Assembly: GCF_009469605.1 (NCBI RefSeq)
Contig: NZ_SSXU01000001.1
Location: forward strand, 1-64,000
DNA: 64,000 bases
Origin: Zoogloea sp. 1C4
GTDB lineage: Bacteria > Pseudomonadota > Gammaproteobacteria > Burkholderiales > Rhodocyclaceae
Direction of reading: 5' to 3'
Position numbers and translations under genes: made by a program. The notes below the pieces were generated by a model. It did not search any database. It was given only the letters and a program-made list of their open reading frames with translations, and had not been told where the DNA came from. Shown here in pieces: positions 1 to 8,572 of this stretch. Numbering within the stretch: the first letter of the stretch is position 1; every line of letters starts with the position of its first letter.

Positions 1-514
1 GCACCGTGGAATCGACGATGACCCGCTCCAGGTCCTTCGGGGCGATGGCCCTCATCGACACCGCCGCCTCGATGGTCTTGGCCAGGAGCTCTTCCACCCC
101 CGCATCCCCCAGCGCACGACGGAAGCGCGTCAATCCGCTCGGGTCGCAGGGCAGCCGGGTCTCGAAATACTCACCGCCGCAAAAGAACTGCCAGTACGGG
201 TTCTCGGCCCATCTCTGAACGACGGTTTCATCGCTCTCGCCGAACGCGTGCTTCAAATACAGCAGCCCGACCATCAAGCGGATCGGCAGGCGCGGGCGAC
301 CTGCCGGGCTCGTACCGGCGCCCGCCACCTGCAAGGTCGGGCCGAACAGGTCCAGGCCTTCGATCGGACGCCCTTGGCGATCCTTGCGGGCAAAGCACGG
401 CGCCAGCGCCGATTCGATCTCGGCCCACGGCATGCGGGTTGCCAATACCGCGAGCGGGTGACGCAGGTCGATCATCGCGTCCAGCCGGGCGCGGAAAAAA
501 TCCGGGGTGGTCAT
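1..514 (-). mobile_element. IS5-family transposase gene, 5' part (cut by the window edge)
   Basis: Reading the minus strand from ATG at 514 gives 171 codons open to the window edge. The protein has the N-terminal DUF772-type layout of IS5-family transposases: a GRPRLP stretch near residue 72, the MVGLLYLKHAFGESDE segment near 81-96, and the CGGEYFETRLPCDPSGLTRFR segment near 112-132. It ends in VIVDSTV, where Asp168 would be the first catalytic aspartate of the DDE triad. The rest of the gene and the other element end lie outside the window, so completeness cannot be judged. The inverted repeat on this side was not located with certainty. Two longer open frames over the same bases are shadows of this one. 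The family call is from recognisable motifs, not a search. Confidence 0.85.
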
Positions 515-890
515 CGCAAACCTGCGCTCCAAATCTTCCAGAAAGTGAATGCGATTGCACTGGAAACTGGAGGATTCGGCAAGGTCTCAACCGCGCGCAG
601 GCCGCGTGAGGAAAGGCTCCGAGGAGTTCTTCAGGACCGACTAACTAGGGTTCTGCTCTCTGCTGAAAGCAAAACGGCCACGGTGAAAACCGTGGCCGTT
701 TTGCTGTGGGATTCCATGCGGACGTTACGGATCAGCGATCACGCCCTGACCAACCTAGAGCAATCAACTAAACTTGTGCTCCTTGATAAGCCAGCTTCTG
801 GCTGAAAACAGGCATTAATCAAAGCCATCAGCAAGCAATAATAGATCGAGGTGTTTCTTAGGGGTCCAAAGCCGCCACTTCATCTTTGAG
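515..890. other. Gene-free stretch between the IS5 fragment and the SIR2 gene
   Basis: I see no convincing coding frame here. It must contain the outer end of the insertion sequence. It also carries a perfect hairpin (listed separately) and then becomes noticeably AT-richer towards the SIR2-domain gene, whose stop codon is at 891-893. Confidence 0.6.
668..705. terminator. Perfect 17-bp hairpin with GAAA loop, probable bidirectional terminator
   Basis: Arms at 668-684 and 689-705 are exact inverse complements (core aaaacggccacggt) around a GAAA tetraloop. Each arm has a run of four A or T at its outer part, so it could act in either direction. It lies just outside the IS5 transposase gene and downstream of the SIR2 gene, whose transcript would run into it. 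Its core resembles the terminator found after cysB at 4696-4737. Confidence 0.6.
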
Positions 891-3311
891 TCATTTGGTC
901 AGTAGGCTCCTCAGAATTTTGGCCTGACCAAAATTAATTTCATCCTCCGCAATTTTTATAATAGCATCAACATGCTGAATAAATTTTTGCGGGAACGGTC
1001 GCTGCCCTAAAGATGCGTAGTTTCTCTGCGCATTTACTACCCCTCGGACTGCGACATCAAAAGGATGTATTTCTAGCCTTTTTCGCTTTGATGAGTCTGA
1101 AATTGCTTCATCAACAGCATCAAGAGCATCAGTTACCGCTCTTTCGACTTCGTTAAAGCTAGTTGCACCCTCGGCTGCTTTGAAAAGTACTTTCGCAAGA
1201 GTCGTTAGCGTGTGTGGGTGTTTTTCAATGCCTACACCATGTCTAGCCCATGCGATGGCCTGCTCAACATTTGTCGATAGAGCAAGCAAGGCTCGCTGCT
1301 CCCAGAATCGACTATTCCACTCCCACTCAGGCCGAATTTGTTCATAGAACTCGGCAGCTCGTTTCCCGATGAAAGGTCTTATACAATCATCGAAATCCAT
1401 TAGGCGCCCTGATAGTCTAGCTTCGGGCGTACCTCGCATAATCGTTCTACGGTTAACATAAGGTGCAATCGCCGAGACTAAATTAACCAATACCTCATAG
1501 CGACTGGCTTCATCTAAGCATTTCACAATATGTTCCGCCACGACACGGTGGCGACTCTCTACGTATTCTGGAGTCGTGTAATGAACAATCCCTTTAAGGT
1601 CATGATGAAGAATGAAAAAGAACTTTGACGTGCTAATTTGTGACGCTCGATTGAGAATCGATACTTTAATTGGGAGACCTGCACTGTGTGCCAGTGCGAC
1701 CAGCCTATATACGGCTTGAGCCTCTTTGCTCAAACCGCTCAACTCCCCTTGGAGCAGCGTATCGAACTGAGAAACGTTTTCGCTTGCCTCTACAATTGAT
1801 GCAATTAATTGCTTCGATCGAATTTTTTTTGCAAGATCTGGGTTCTGCATACCCGCGTTTTTGCCAAGTCGGCCAAACGCTCTAAGCCGCTGAATAAGTG
1901 CAAGCGATTCTTGCTCGCTTAATCCATTTAGGCTTGTTTCTTGTAGCCGGAAATGAGAGCAGATGGATTCAAAGTGCGCCAATCTTGCTCGACGTGAAGC
2001 GCCCAGCACAAAACAGGGAACATCTTGACGCTCTAGAGCAGCCAGCAATGCCGCAACTTGTGGGGCGTGGTCGGCAATATTGTCGATAACGAGTACAGGT
2101 GGCGTCTGTAAATGAGCAAGAACTTTGGCTGCCTCCTCATCTACAAGGCGCTCTTTCACAGAAAAGAAGAATACGCTAGTCTTTAATTTTGCGAGTTCTA
2201 GTGCGGCCCTATAAAGGGCCGTGCTTTTCCCTTCTCCCGCTGCTGACTGTAGTACAACTACTGAAATGCCGGCCCTATTTTTCCAACCCTCCACGTTCTT
2301 AATAATCCGGGATACACATTCTCGGATAACGTCTTGTCCATCACTAATAGCATCCCAACTCGGCTCTGCACCGGACAACAAAGGCACCGGGTCAAGTGCC
2401 TGAGGAAGTTCGGTCTCATCAACAGACATCCACTGTCGAAAAAACACCCTGATCGCCCGCTGCTCAACACCCGCATCTTCGAGAAAGGAGCGGATGTTTG
2501 CACGTACACCAAGAAGATCCAGAGGTCGGCTGCGCGGACTCGACGCAGCGTCAATGTAAGAAAGGAAAGCGTCTGATTCCGCTTCAACAGGGATCAAACC
2601 AAATTTTTTGCAGGTTTGTTCCAAAACTTTATCCATCCGCTTTGTTATAAATAGCGATGGAGCCGTCTGCTGTGCTTCGGATGGAATACCTTTCCGCCTC
2701 GCAAGGTGTGCTTCTACATCAGGTTCTGCGAGTGAGCAGCCGATGATGATAAACGGCTGTTCTGTGAGCTCATCTGCTAAGACGTTAAACCATGTATAAC
2801 CGGCAGCACTGGCGTCACCGTACTCAGGCAGGGAGAATACAAACCCATGCTGCGTAGCCTTTACAGAACCATGCAAATGAGCAACGATGACCTCTTCTGG
2901 ATCTTCTGGACGTTGATAGAGATCTCTGAAGGTTAGAAATGTTGGTTTTTGAAAGCTTTTCTCAGACGAATAGCAGTCGTGCAAGACGTCATCGATGTTA
3001 AGGGTATAGATAGACCGCCAGACGAACGATGAGATTAGGCGGGCCTGCGGAGATGCACTACAGCCAGAAAATCTGTTGATTAGGAAGCTTTGCAGCTCGT
3101 CTTTGGAAACACTATCAGCCAATTGTGCAAGCGGGTATCTATCGGGAAGATCAAATTGCTGTGCAATCTCTTTGGCAAGCTGGTTACCGATTGGTAAGGT
3201 CACGTGACTTGCATTTTGACTTGTTGCCGAAAATCCGGAGCCAATGAGCAATGAATAACGACCAGCTTTTAGTGCAGGAATGACCTGCTGCAAGATAGAT
3301 TCCGAAATCAC
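891..3311 (-). CDS. SIR2-domain / P-loop NTPase protein, candidate anti-phage defence protein
   Basis: 806 residues, GTG start at 3311 with a GGGG run 8 bases upstream. Residues 1-260 form a SIR2-like NAD-binding domain. GSGFS is at 24-28, the TLNIDD motif puts a candidate catalytic Asn at 105, and HLHGS puts the catalytic His at 147, so NADase activity looks possible. A P-loop follows (SAAGEGKST, 356-364), then a Walker-B-like VLVID ending at Asp410 and an arginine-containing GASRRAR segment, as in STAND-type NTPases. The C-terminal 300 residues are helical and unassigned. SIR2-NTPase fusions are known defence proteins (for example Avs5-type SIR2-STAND) that deplete NAD when triggered; that role is inferred here. 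The gene is clearly AT-richer than its surroundings and lies beside an IS element, consistent with transfer. No obvious partner gene is present. Confidence 0.8.
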   Translation of the reverse strand: MISESILQQVIPALKAGRYSLLIGSGFSATSQNASHVTLPIGNQLAKEIAQQFDLPDRYPLAQLADSVSKDELQSFLINRFSGCSASPQARLISSFVWRSIYTLNIDDVLHDCYSSEKSFQKPTFLTFRDLYQRPEDPEEVIVAHLHGSVKATQHGFVFSLPEYGDASAAGYTWFNVLADELTEQPFIIIGCSLAEPDVEAHLARRKGIPSEAQQTAPSLFITKRMDKVLEQTCKKFGLIPVEAESDAFLSYIDAASSPRSRPLDLLGVRANIRSFLEDAGVEQRAIRVFFRQWMSVDETELPQALDPVPLLSGAEPSWDAISDGQDVIRECVSRIIKNVEGWKNRAGISVVVLQSAAGEGKSTALYRAALELAKLKTSVFFFSVKERLVDEEAAKVLAHLQTPPVLVIDNIADHAPQVAALLAALERQDVPCFVLGASRRARLAHFESICSHFRLQETSLNGLSEQESLALIQRLRAFGRLGKNAGMQNPDLAKKIRSKQLIASIVEASENVSQFDTLLQGELSGLSKEAQAVYRLVALAHSAGLPIKVSILNRASQISTSKFFFILHHDLKGIVHYTTPEYVESRHRVVAEHIVKCLDEASRYEVLVNLVSAIAPYVNRRTIMRGTPEARLSGRLMDFDDCIRPFIGKRAAEFYEQIRPEWEWNSRFWEQRALLALSTNVEQAIAWARHGVGIEKHPHTLTTLAKVLFKAAEGATSFNEVERAVTDALDAVDEAISDSSKRKRLEIHPFDVAVRGVVNAQRNYASLGQRPFPQKFIQHVDAIIKIAEDEINFGQAKILRSLLTK

Positions 3312-3618
3312 TTATTTACCCCATTTTGCTAGATTTTTATCATTTTATGGATATTAAAATCCAATTTTTAAACCGAGAAAGTATAGCTAACATTCCCGGC
3401 CACAACAAAGCTCAATGCCCGGCTCCTTGTGCGGTTTGGCCCATGTAGTTCGGATTACCGCAGCGTAGCCCGACGTTGCCTGATCAGCCCCGCTCTTGCT
3501 CAAAAACGTCGGAAAAGACTTGAATAGAAGCAAAAATCGCATCTCGGGGTTGATTGCGTATTAGTTGTAGATAGGGAATGTCGGGTTACGCTGCGCTAAC
3601 CCGACCTCCTTGCCTGGC
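3312..3618. other. AT-rich upstream region of the SIR2 gene plus REP-like palindromes
   Basis: The first 80 bases are AT-rich and should hold the promoter of the SIR2-domain gene, but I cannot place unambiguous -35 and -10 boxes. The rest holds two palindromic segments described separately. No coding frame is supported. Confidence 0.5.
3580..3605. repeat. REP-like palindrome
   Basis: Arms gtcgggtta (3580-3588) and taacccgac (3597-3605) are perfect inverse complements around an 8-base GC-rich centre. A degenerate relative lies at about 3449-3475 (gcagcgtagcccgac). The pattern looks like the dispersed intergenic palindromes of many proteobacterial genomes. Whether it is repeated elsewhere in this genome cannot be seen here. 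Confidence 0.5.
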
Positions 3619-3999
3619 TTATCCCGTGATCACCTCTTCCTTCTTCTTCGTCTTCCGGATGCCGTAGCGCTTTTCCGATTTCTTCTTCAGCCCCATGGAG
3701 GCGAGTTCGTCGGAGTCTTCACCGTAGATGGCACGGATCTGGTTTTTGGCGCCGTTCATGACGTCGTGGAGGTCGTTGTCGAGGATGGCGAGGCTGTCGC
3801 GGGCTGCGCTCAGGGCGTTGATGGCCAGCGCAACAACCTCGCGCTGGCGTTGGCGTGCCTCATAAGCAGCGGTGGCCGCCTCCACACTGAACTCTGGATT
3901 GCTCGGCTTGTATCCGGCTATGTTCTTGAGGGCAAAATAGGCGTCCTCGTCGGCGCGAATGACGGTGGCGGACGGACCTTTGAGTTTCTTCTTCTGCAT
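3619..3999 (-). CDS. Conserved small protein of unknown function
   Basis: I choose ATG at 3999, which has an AAGGAAA ribosome site six bases upstream, giving 126 residues. An upstream in-frame start would add 22 residues of unlikely composition. The product is hydrophilic, begins MQKKKLKGPSATVIRADEDAYFALKN and ends in a lysine-rich tail, with an alanine-rich helical middle that could be coiled coil. No signal peptide or membrane segment is visible. I do not recognise a characterised family. It lies upstream of the SIR2-domain gene on the same strand but 307 bases away and separated by palindromes, so co-transcription is doubtful. Confidence 0.65.
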   Translation of the reverse strand: MQKKKLKGPSATVIRADEDAYFALKNIAGYKPSNPEFSVEAATAAYEARQRQREVVALAINALSAARDSLAILDNDLHDVMNGAKNQIRAIYGEDSDELASMGLKKKSEKRYGIRKTKKKEEVITG

Positions 4000-4376
4000 G
4001 ATGGATTTCCTTACAGTTTGACAGGTGGTGTGGCGCCACAAGGAAATGCTACAGCATGATGGCATTTATATAAATATGCCATAAGTCATAGACCACGCCG
4101 TCTTTGGTGCCCTTCAGGCGTACTGCGCAACTCTGTCAGGCGTGGCATCACGGCAAATCACCGGGCATGCCGTTCAAGTCGGGCCGATTGGCCGACTTAC
4201 GGACCACTGCAAAACGATCCGCATGGGAAGGCAGAACCGGCGTTCCGCGCGGGGAAAGATGGGGCGCCCGAACAGATGCCACCTTCGCCTGCCTGGATGC
4301 AAACGGGCGCCTGCGACTTGGCAAGCCGCCTGAACTGGAAACCTCTCTTGTGTGCGAGGTCTTTTCGCTGGCGGGT
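4000..4376. other. Non-coding stretch, possible degraded mobile DNA
   Basis: No frame here has plausible protein composition. The open frames that exist on both strands read through low-quality sequence and have no ribosome sites. Together with the 21-bp array that follows and the nearby IS fragment, this may be the remains of a mobile element, but no recognisable protein fragment supports that. Confidence 0.4.
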
Positions 4377-4544
4377 TTGGTTTCTGTTCACCGGCCGTTG
4401 GTTACCAATCTGGCGTGAACAGAAACTGTTTTCACTAGATTGGTAAGCAATTTCTCTGGATTGGTTTCTGTTCACGCACGATTGGTTTCTGTTGCATCGA
4501 GCTTGGTTTCTTCGCCGCGATGAATGGTTTCTGTGCGGGCTGCG
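4377..4544 (+). repeat. Phased 21-bp direct-repeat array, TTGGTTTCTGTTCAC-type
   Basis: The word ttggt or a close relative begins at 4377, 4398, 4440, 4461, 4482, 4503 and 4524 (the last as atggt), so units keep an exact 21-base step. The best units read ttggtttctgttcac (4377, 4461), ttggtttctgtt (4482), ttggtttctt (4503) and atggtttctgt (4524). The slot at 4419 carries no direct copy; instead an inverted gtgaacagaaac sits at 4415-4426. Two helical turns per unit places a bound protein on one face. This matches either iteron arrays or the multiple transposase-binding repeats at ends of some transposons. I cannot choose between these. Confidence 0.7.
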
Positions 4545-4695
4545 TCGCTGTCATCACCCGGGCCATTTCAGGGTGCGCTTTGCCAATCGGCAATCAGCAG
4601 AATCAACGGTTTGCGTTGTGGAGTGCCGATCTTGAGCAGGAATCGGGGATTGGCGCCCGGCGCGGGGCAGCGTGGGGTAAGGCCGGCCCCCACAG

Positions 4696-4737
4696 ACAAA
4701 AACGGCCACCCGATTTCATCGTGGTGGCCGTTTTTGT
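4696..4737 (-). terminator. Rho-independent terminator of the cys operon
   Basis: Downstream of the cysB stop on the minus strand, acaaaaacggccacc (4696-4710) pairs with its near-complement at 4722-4737. An inner cgat/atcg pair and a small bulge continue the stem around a ttc loop. The minus-strand transcript ends in a run of five U. Confidence 0.8.
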
Positions 4738-4780
4738 TGTGGCGCCTGGGTGGTGCAGGTGCCCGGGGCGGACGAATGCC

Positions 4781-5728
4781 TCAGTACACCACGGCCTCGC
4801 TCTCCGCCTCGGGCCGCAGGGCCGCGCGGACGACGGCTTCGGTGAGCGTCGGCGAACAGAGTTCGATGAAGCAGTAGGCAAAGCCGCGCAGGAAGTGGCC
4901 CTTGCGCACCGCGATGCGGGTCACGTTCTCGCCGAACAGGTGGCTGCTGGGCAGCATGCGCAGGTTCTGGTCGCGGGTGGGGTCGTAGGCCATCGAGGCG
5001 ACGATGCCGATGCCGAGCCCCAGCTCCACGTAGGCCTTGATCACGTCGGCATCCAGCGCCGACATCACGATGTCCGGCGACAGCCCGGCGGCGGCGAAGG
5101 TCTCGTCGATCCGGGCGCGGCCGGTGAAGCCTTCGTGGTAGGTGATGACCGGATGCTCGGCCACCGCCTCCAGCGTGAGCGGCTCGACGGATTCGAGGGG
5201 ATGCCCCGCGGGCACGATCACCGAGTGGTGCCAGCCGTAATAGCTGAAGGACACGAAATCCGGCACCGCGGCGAGGGCTTCGGTGGCGATGCCGATGTCG
5301 GCGCGGCCATCGAGCAGCATCGCGGCGATCTCGCTAGGGCTGGCCTGATGCAGCACCAGATGCACCTTGGGGAAGGCCTGCTTGAACTGGGTGACCACCT
5401 GGGGCAGCACGTAGCGGGCCTGGGTGTGGGTGGTGGCCACGGTGAGCTGGCCGTGGTCGCGGGCGCTGAACTGGGCGGCGATGGTCTTGATGTTGCGCGC
5501 GTCCATCAGCATGCGGTCAACCACATGAATCAGCTCCTGCCCCGGCTCGGTGAGCCCGAGCAGGCGCTTGCCCTTGCGCACGAAGAGTTCGAGCCCGAGC
5601 TCGTCCTCCAGATCCTTGATGTGCTTGGAGACGCCCGACTGGGAGGTGAACAGCGCGTTGGCCACCTCGGTCAGGTTGAAGTTGCGGCGCACCGTCTCGT
5701 GGATGATGCGCAGTTGCTGGAAGTTCAT
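4781..5728 (-). CDS. cysB: LysR-type regulator CysB, sulfur assimilation
   Basis: 315 residues, a little shorter than the 324 of enteric CysB. The N-terminal winged helix-turn-helix is at about 1-60 (TSQSGVSKHIKDLEDELG), followed by the inducer-binding domain. The stretch TVATTHTQARYVLP near residue 96 is the CysB/Cbl hallmark around the sulfate/acetylserine-binding threonine. CysB activates sulfate uptake and reduction genes when N-acetylserine accumulates. Here it is the last gene of the operon it probably controls, three bases after cysA, so it may be autoregulated through the sbp promoter. Cbl is the alternative name for a close paralogue, but operon position and motif favour CysB. Confidence 0.92.
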   Translation of the reverse strand: MNFQQLRIIHETVRRNFNLTEVANALFTSQSGVSKHIKDLEDELGLELFVRKGKRLLGLTEPGQELIHVVDRMLMDARNIKTIAAQFSARDHGQLTVATTHTQARYVLPQVVTQFKQAFPKVHLVLHQASPSEIAAMLLDGRADIGIATEALAAVPDFVSFSYYGWHHSVIVPAGHPLESVEPLTLEAVAEHPVITYHEGFTGRARIDETFAAAGLSPDIVMSALDADVIKAYVELGLGIGIVASMAYDPTRDQNLRMLPSSHLFGENVTRIAVRKGHFLRGFAYCFIELCSPTLTEAVVRAALRPEAESEAVVY

Positions 5729-5731
5729 CGC

Positions 5732-6841
5732 TCAGATTTCCCAATTCGGCGCCGGCACGGCGATCGGGCTTGCCGGATCGCGGCCGAAGACACTCAGGCG
5801 CGACGGCACGAGTCGCACCACCTGCCCTTCTTCCACGCCCAGCCGGGCTACTTCGTCGCGGGTGATTTCCACTTCAAAGACCTGCCCGGTGGAGCCGTTG
5901 AGCCCGTCGAGTTCGACCCGCGCGGTGACGCCGAAGGCGAGGATGCGGTTGACCCGCGCCGACACACCGTCGGTGGCTTTCGGATCGACGACGATGGAGA
6001 GCTCGTGGGGCCGGGCAAAGGCCACCACTTCGCTGCCGTGGGTCAGATCGACCTTCTCCGCCGAGAGGCGATTATCGGCCACATGCACCGCATCGCCTTC
6101 CACCCGGCCGTGGAAGAGATTGACCGACCCCAGGAAGCTATACACAAAGGGCGAGGCCGGGTGGCGATACACCTGCTCGGGCGTGCCCACCTGCTCCACC
6201 TTGCCGTGGTCCATCAGCACCACGCGGTCGGCCACTTCCAGGGCTTCTTCCTGGTCGTGGGTGACGAAGATCGAGGTGATGTGCAGCTCGTCGTGCAGCC
6301 GGCGCAGCCAGCGGCGCAGCTCCTTGCGTACCTTGGCATCCAGCGCGCCAAAGGGCTCGTCGAGGAGCAGCACCCGCGGCTCCACCGCCAGCGCCCGGGC
6401 CAGCGCGATGCGCTGCCGCTGGCCGCCGGAGAGCTGGGCCGGGAAGCGGTCGGCCACCCAGTCGAGCTGCACGAGCTTGAGGAGCTCGGTGACCTTGGCC
6501 TTGATCTCGGCCTTGGACGGGCGCACGGCGCGGGGCTTCATGCGCATCCCGAAGGCCACGTTGTCGAACACGGTCATGTGGCGGAACAGGGCGTAGTGCT
6601 GGAACACAAAACCCACCTGGCGCTCGCGCACGTGGGTGTCGGAGGCGTCGGCGCCATCGAGCAGCACCTGGCCCGCGTCGGCGGTTTCCAGCCCGGCGAT
6701 GATGCGCAGCAGGGTCGTCTTGCCGCAGCCGGAGGGGCCCAGCAGGGCCACGAGTTCACCGGTGGGGAAATCGAGGGACACGTCCTTCAGGGCGGTAAAG
6801 CTGCCAAACTCTTTGCGGATGTTCTTGACTTCGATGCTCAT
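5732..6841 (-). CDS. cysA: Sulfate/thiosulfate ABC transporter ATPase CysA
   Basis: 369 residues. Walker [10 protein letters not shown] is at 35-43, the ABC signature LSGGQ at 137-141, Walker B with LLLDEP at 158-163, and a C-terminal TOBE-like regulatory part from about 240. It energises import of sulfate or thiosulfate through CysT and CysW at the inner membrane. The start codon lies just one base from the cysW stop and cysB follows after three bases, so it is tightly co-transcribed. Confidence 0.95.
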   Translation of the reverse strand: MSIEVKNIRKEFGSFTALKDVSLDFPTGELVALLGPSGCGKTTLLRIIAGLETADAGQVLLDGADASDTHVRERQVGFVFQHYALFRHMTVFDNVAFGMRMKPRAVRPSKAEIKAKVTELLKLVQLDWVADRFPAQLSGGQRQRIALARALAVEPRVLLLDEPFGALDAKVRKELRRWLRRLHDELHITSIFVTHDQEEALEVADRVVLMDHGKVEQVGTPEQVYRHPASPFVYSFLGSVNLFHGRVEGDAVHVADNRLSAEKVDLTHGSEVVAFARPHELSIVVDPKATDGVSARVNRILAFGVTARVELDGLNGSTGQVFEVEITRDEVARLGVEEGQVVRLVPSRLSVFGRDPASPIAVPAPNWEI

Positions 6842-6842
6842 T

Positions 6843-7736
6843 TCATTCGTCCTCGGATGAAGCCGCCTTGCCGGCCTGACGCTCGACCCACACCTTGATG
6901 ACCAGGGTCACCAGAGCCAGGAGGGCCAGCAGGGATGCCACCGCAAACGCGGCCGCAAACTGGTATTCGTTGTAGAGAATCTCCACGTGGAGCGGCATGG
7001 TGTTGGTCTGGCCACGGATATGGCCCGACACCACGCTCACCGCGCCAAACTCACCCATCGCCCGGGCGTTGCACAGGATCACCCCGTACAGCAGGCCCCA
7101 CTTCACGTTGGGCAGGGTCACGTGCCAGAAGGTCTGCCAGCCCCGGGCGCCCAGCACCACGGCAGCCTCTTCCTCTTCCTTGCCCTGGGCTTCCATCAGC
7201 GGGATGAGCTCGCGGGCCACGAAGGGGAAGGTCACGAAGACGGTGGCCAGCACGATGCCCGGCACCGCGAAGATCACCTTCACGTCGTGATCCGACAGCC
7301 ACGGGCCAAACCAGCCCTGGGCGCCAAACACCAGCACGTAGATCAGGCCCGACACCACCGGCGACACCGAGAACGGCAGGTCGATCAGGGTGATGAGGAA
7401 GTGCTTGCCCCGGAAGTCGAACTTGGTGATCGACCACGCCGCGGCCACGCCGAAGACGAGGTTGAGGGGCACCGAGATCACCGCGGCGATGAGGGTCAGC
7501 TTGATCGCCGAGAGCGCGTCCGGGTCGATCAGCGCACTCCAGTAGGTGTCCCAACCCTTGCGCAGCGCTTCAAAGAAGACAGCGATGAGCGGCAGCAGCA
7601 GGAAGACCGCGAAGAAGGTCAGCGACACCCCGATGATGGCCCACTTGACGAGGGTCGGCTCGCGGGTGGCGGCCTTGGATTCGAAGCGGGCGGCGTGATC
7701 CGCCGTCCCGTGCAATGCAGCAGCGGCGCCAGCCAT
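6843..7736 (-). CDS. cysW: Sulfate ABC transporter permease CysW
   Basis: I take ATG at 7736 (MAGAAAAL), which overlaps the cysT stop as ATGA; a longer frame upstream lies inside cysT. This gives 297 residues with an N-terminal cytoplasmic tail and about six membrane segments, beginning [24 protein letters not shown]. The [23 protein letters not shown] stretch is the EAA loop that contacts the CysA ATPase. It forms the transmembrane channel with CysT. Confidence 0.94.
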   Translation of the reverse strand: MAGAAAALHGTADHAARFESKAATREPTLVKWAIIGVSLTFFAVFLLLPLIAVFFEALRKGWDTYWSALIDPDALSAIKLTLIAAVISVPLNLVFGVAAAWSITKFDFRGKHFLITLIDLPFSVSPVVSGLIYVLVFGAQGWFGPWLSDHDVKVIFAVPGIVLATVFVTFPFVARELIPLMEAQGKEEEEAAVVLGARGWQTFWHVTLPNVKWGLLYGVILCNARAMGEFGAVSVVSGHIRGQTNTMPLHVEILYNEYQFAAAFAVASLLALLALVTLVIKVWVERQAGKAASSEDE

Positions 7737-8572
7737 CAGCGGGCCCTCCCGGTACGTTTGGCCGTCCACGCCTGCAGGCCGTTGATGATGAGCAGCAGGA
7801 TGAACGAGAAGATCAACATCACCACCGCCACCGAGGTGGCGCCGGCGTAGTCGTATTGCTCCAGCTTGGTGATGATCATCAGCGGGGTGATCTCGGACAC
7901 CATCGGGATGTTGCCGGCGATGAAGATCACCGAGCCGTATTCACCCACCGCGCGGGCAAAGGCCAGCGCAAAGCCGGTGAGGAGCGCCGGGAACAGCGTG
8001 GGCAGCACCACATGCACGAAGGCCTGCCAGCGGTTGGCGCCCAGGCTCACCGCGGCTTCCTCGTACTCGGTGTCGAGATCCTCGAGGATGGGCTGCACCG
8101 TGCGCACCACGAAAGGCAGGCCGATGAAGATCAGCGCCACCAGAATGCCCAGGGGCGTGAACGCCACCTGGATGCCCAGCGGGTCGAGCAGCTCGCCAAC
8201 CCAGCCGTTCTTGGCGTACAGCGCGGTGAGCGCGATGCCCGCCACCGCCGTGGGCAGCGCGAAGGGCAGATCCACCAGCGCGTCCACCAGCCGCTTGCCG
8301 GGGAAGGAGTAGCGCACCAGCGCCCAGGCCAGCAGCAGCCCGAACACCGCGTTGATCGCCGCGGCGATCAGCGCGGCACCGAAGGACAGTTTGTACGAAG
8401 CCAGCACCCGCGGCGACGTCGCCGCATCCCAGAAGTGCTCGAAGCCGAGCGAACCCGCCTTGAAGAACACCGCGGTGAGCGGGATCAGGACGATCAGCGA
8501 GAGGTAGGCCAGCGTGTATCCCAGGCTCAGGCCGAAGCCCGGGAGCACGCGACGGGTGGCGGTGGTTGTCAT
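7736..8572 (-). CDS. cysT: Sulfate ABC transporter permease CysT (CysU)
   Basis: 278 residues with about six membrane segments and the EAA loop [21 protein letters not shown] in the second half. The N-terminus ([29 protein letters not shown]) is typical of the CysT family. The start overlaps the sbp stop and the stop overlaps the cysW start, so translation of sbp, cysT and cysW is probably coupled. Confidence 0.94.
   Translation of the reverse strand: MTTTATRRVLPGFGLSLGYTLAYLSLIVLIPLTAVFFKAGSLGFEHFWDAATSPRVLASYKLSFGAALIAAAINAVFGLLLAWALVRYSFPGKRLVDALVDLPFALPTAVAGIALTALYAKNGWVGELLDPLGIQVAFTPLGILVALIFIGLPFVVRTVQPILEDLDTEYEEAAVSLGANRWQAFVHVVLPTLFPALLTGFALAFARAVGEYGSVIFIAGNIPMVSEITPLMIITKLEQYDYAGATSVAVVMLIFSFILLLIINGLQAWTAKRTGRAR

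Noticed and set aside
4104-4475. Small open frames on both strands upstream of the repeat array
   Set aside because: No ribosome sites, odd composition, and they run through the repeat array.
4377-4544. CRISPR array at the 21-bp repeats
   Set aside because: Conserved part is only 10-15 bases with 6-11-base gaps; no cas genes nearby.
4520-6898. Plus-strand open frame of 792 codons over cysB and cysA
   Set aside because: Shadow frame over two well-recognised genes.
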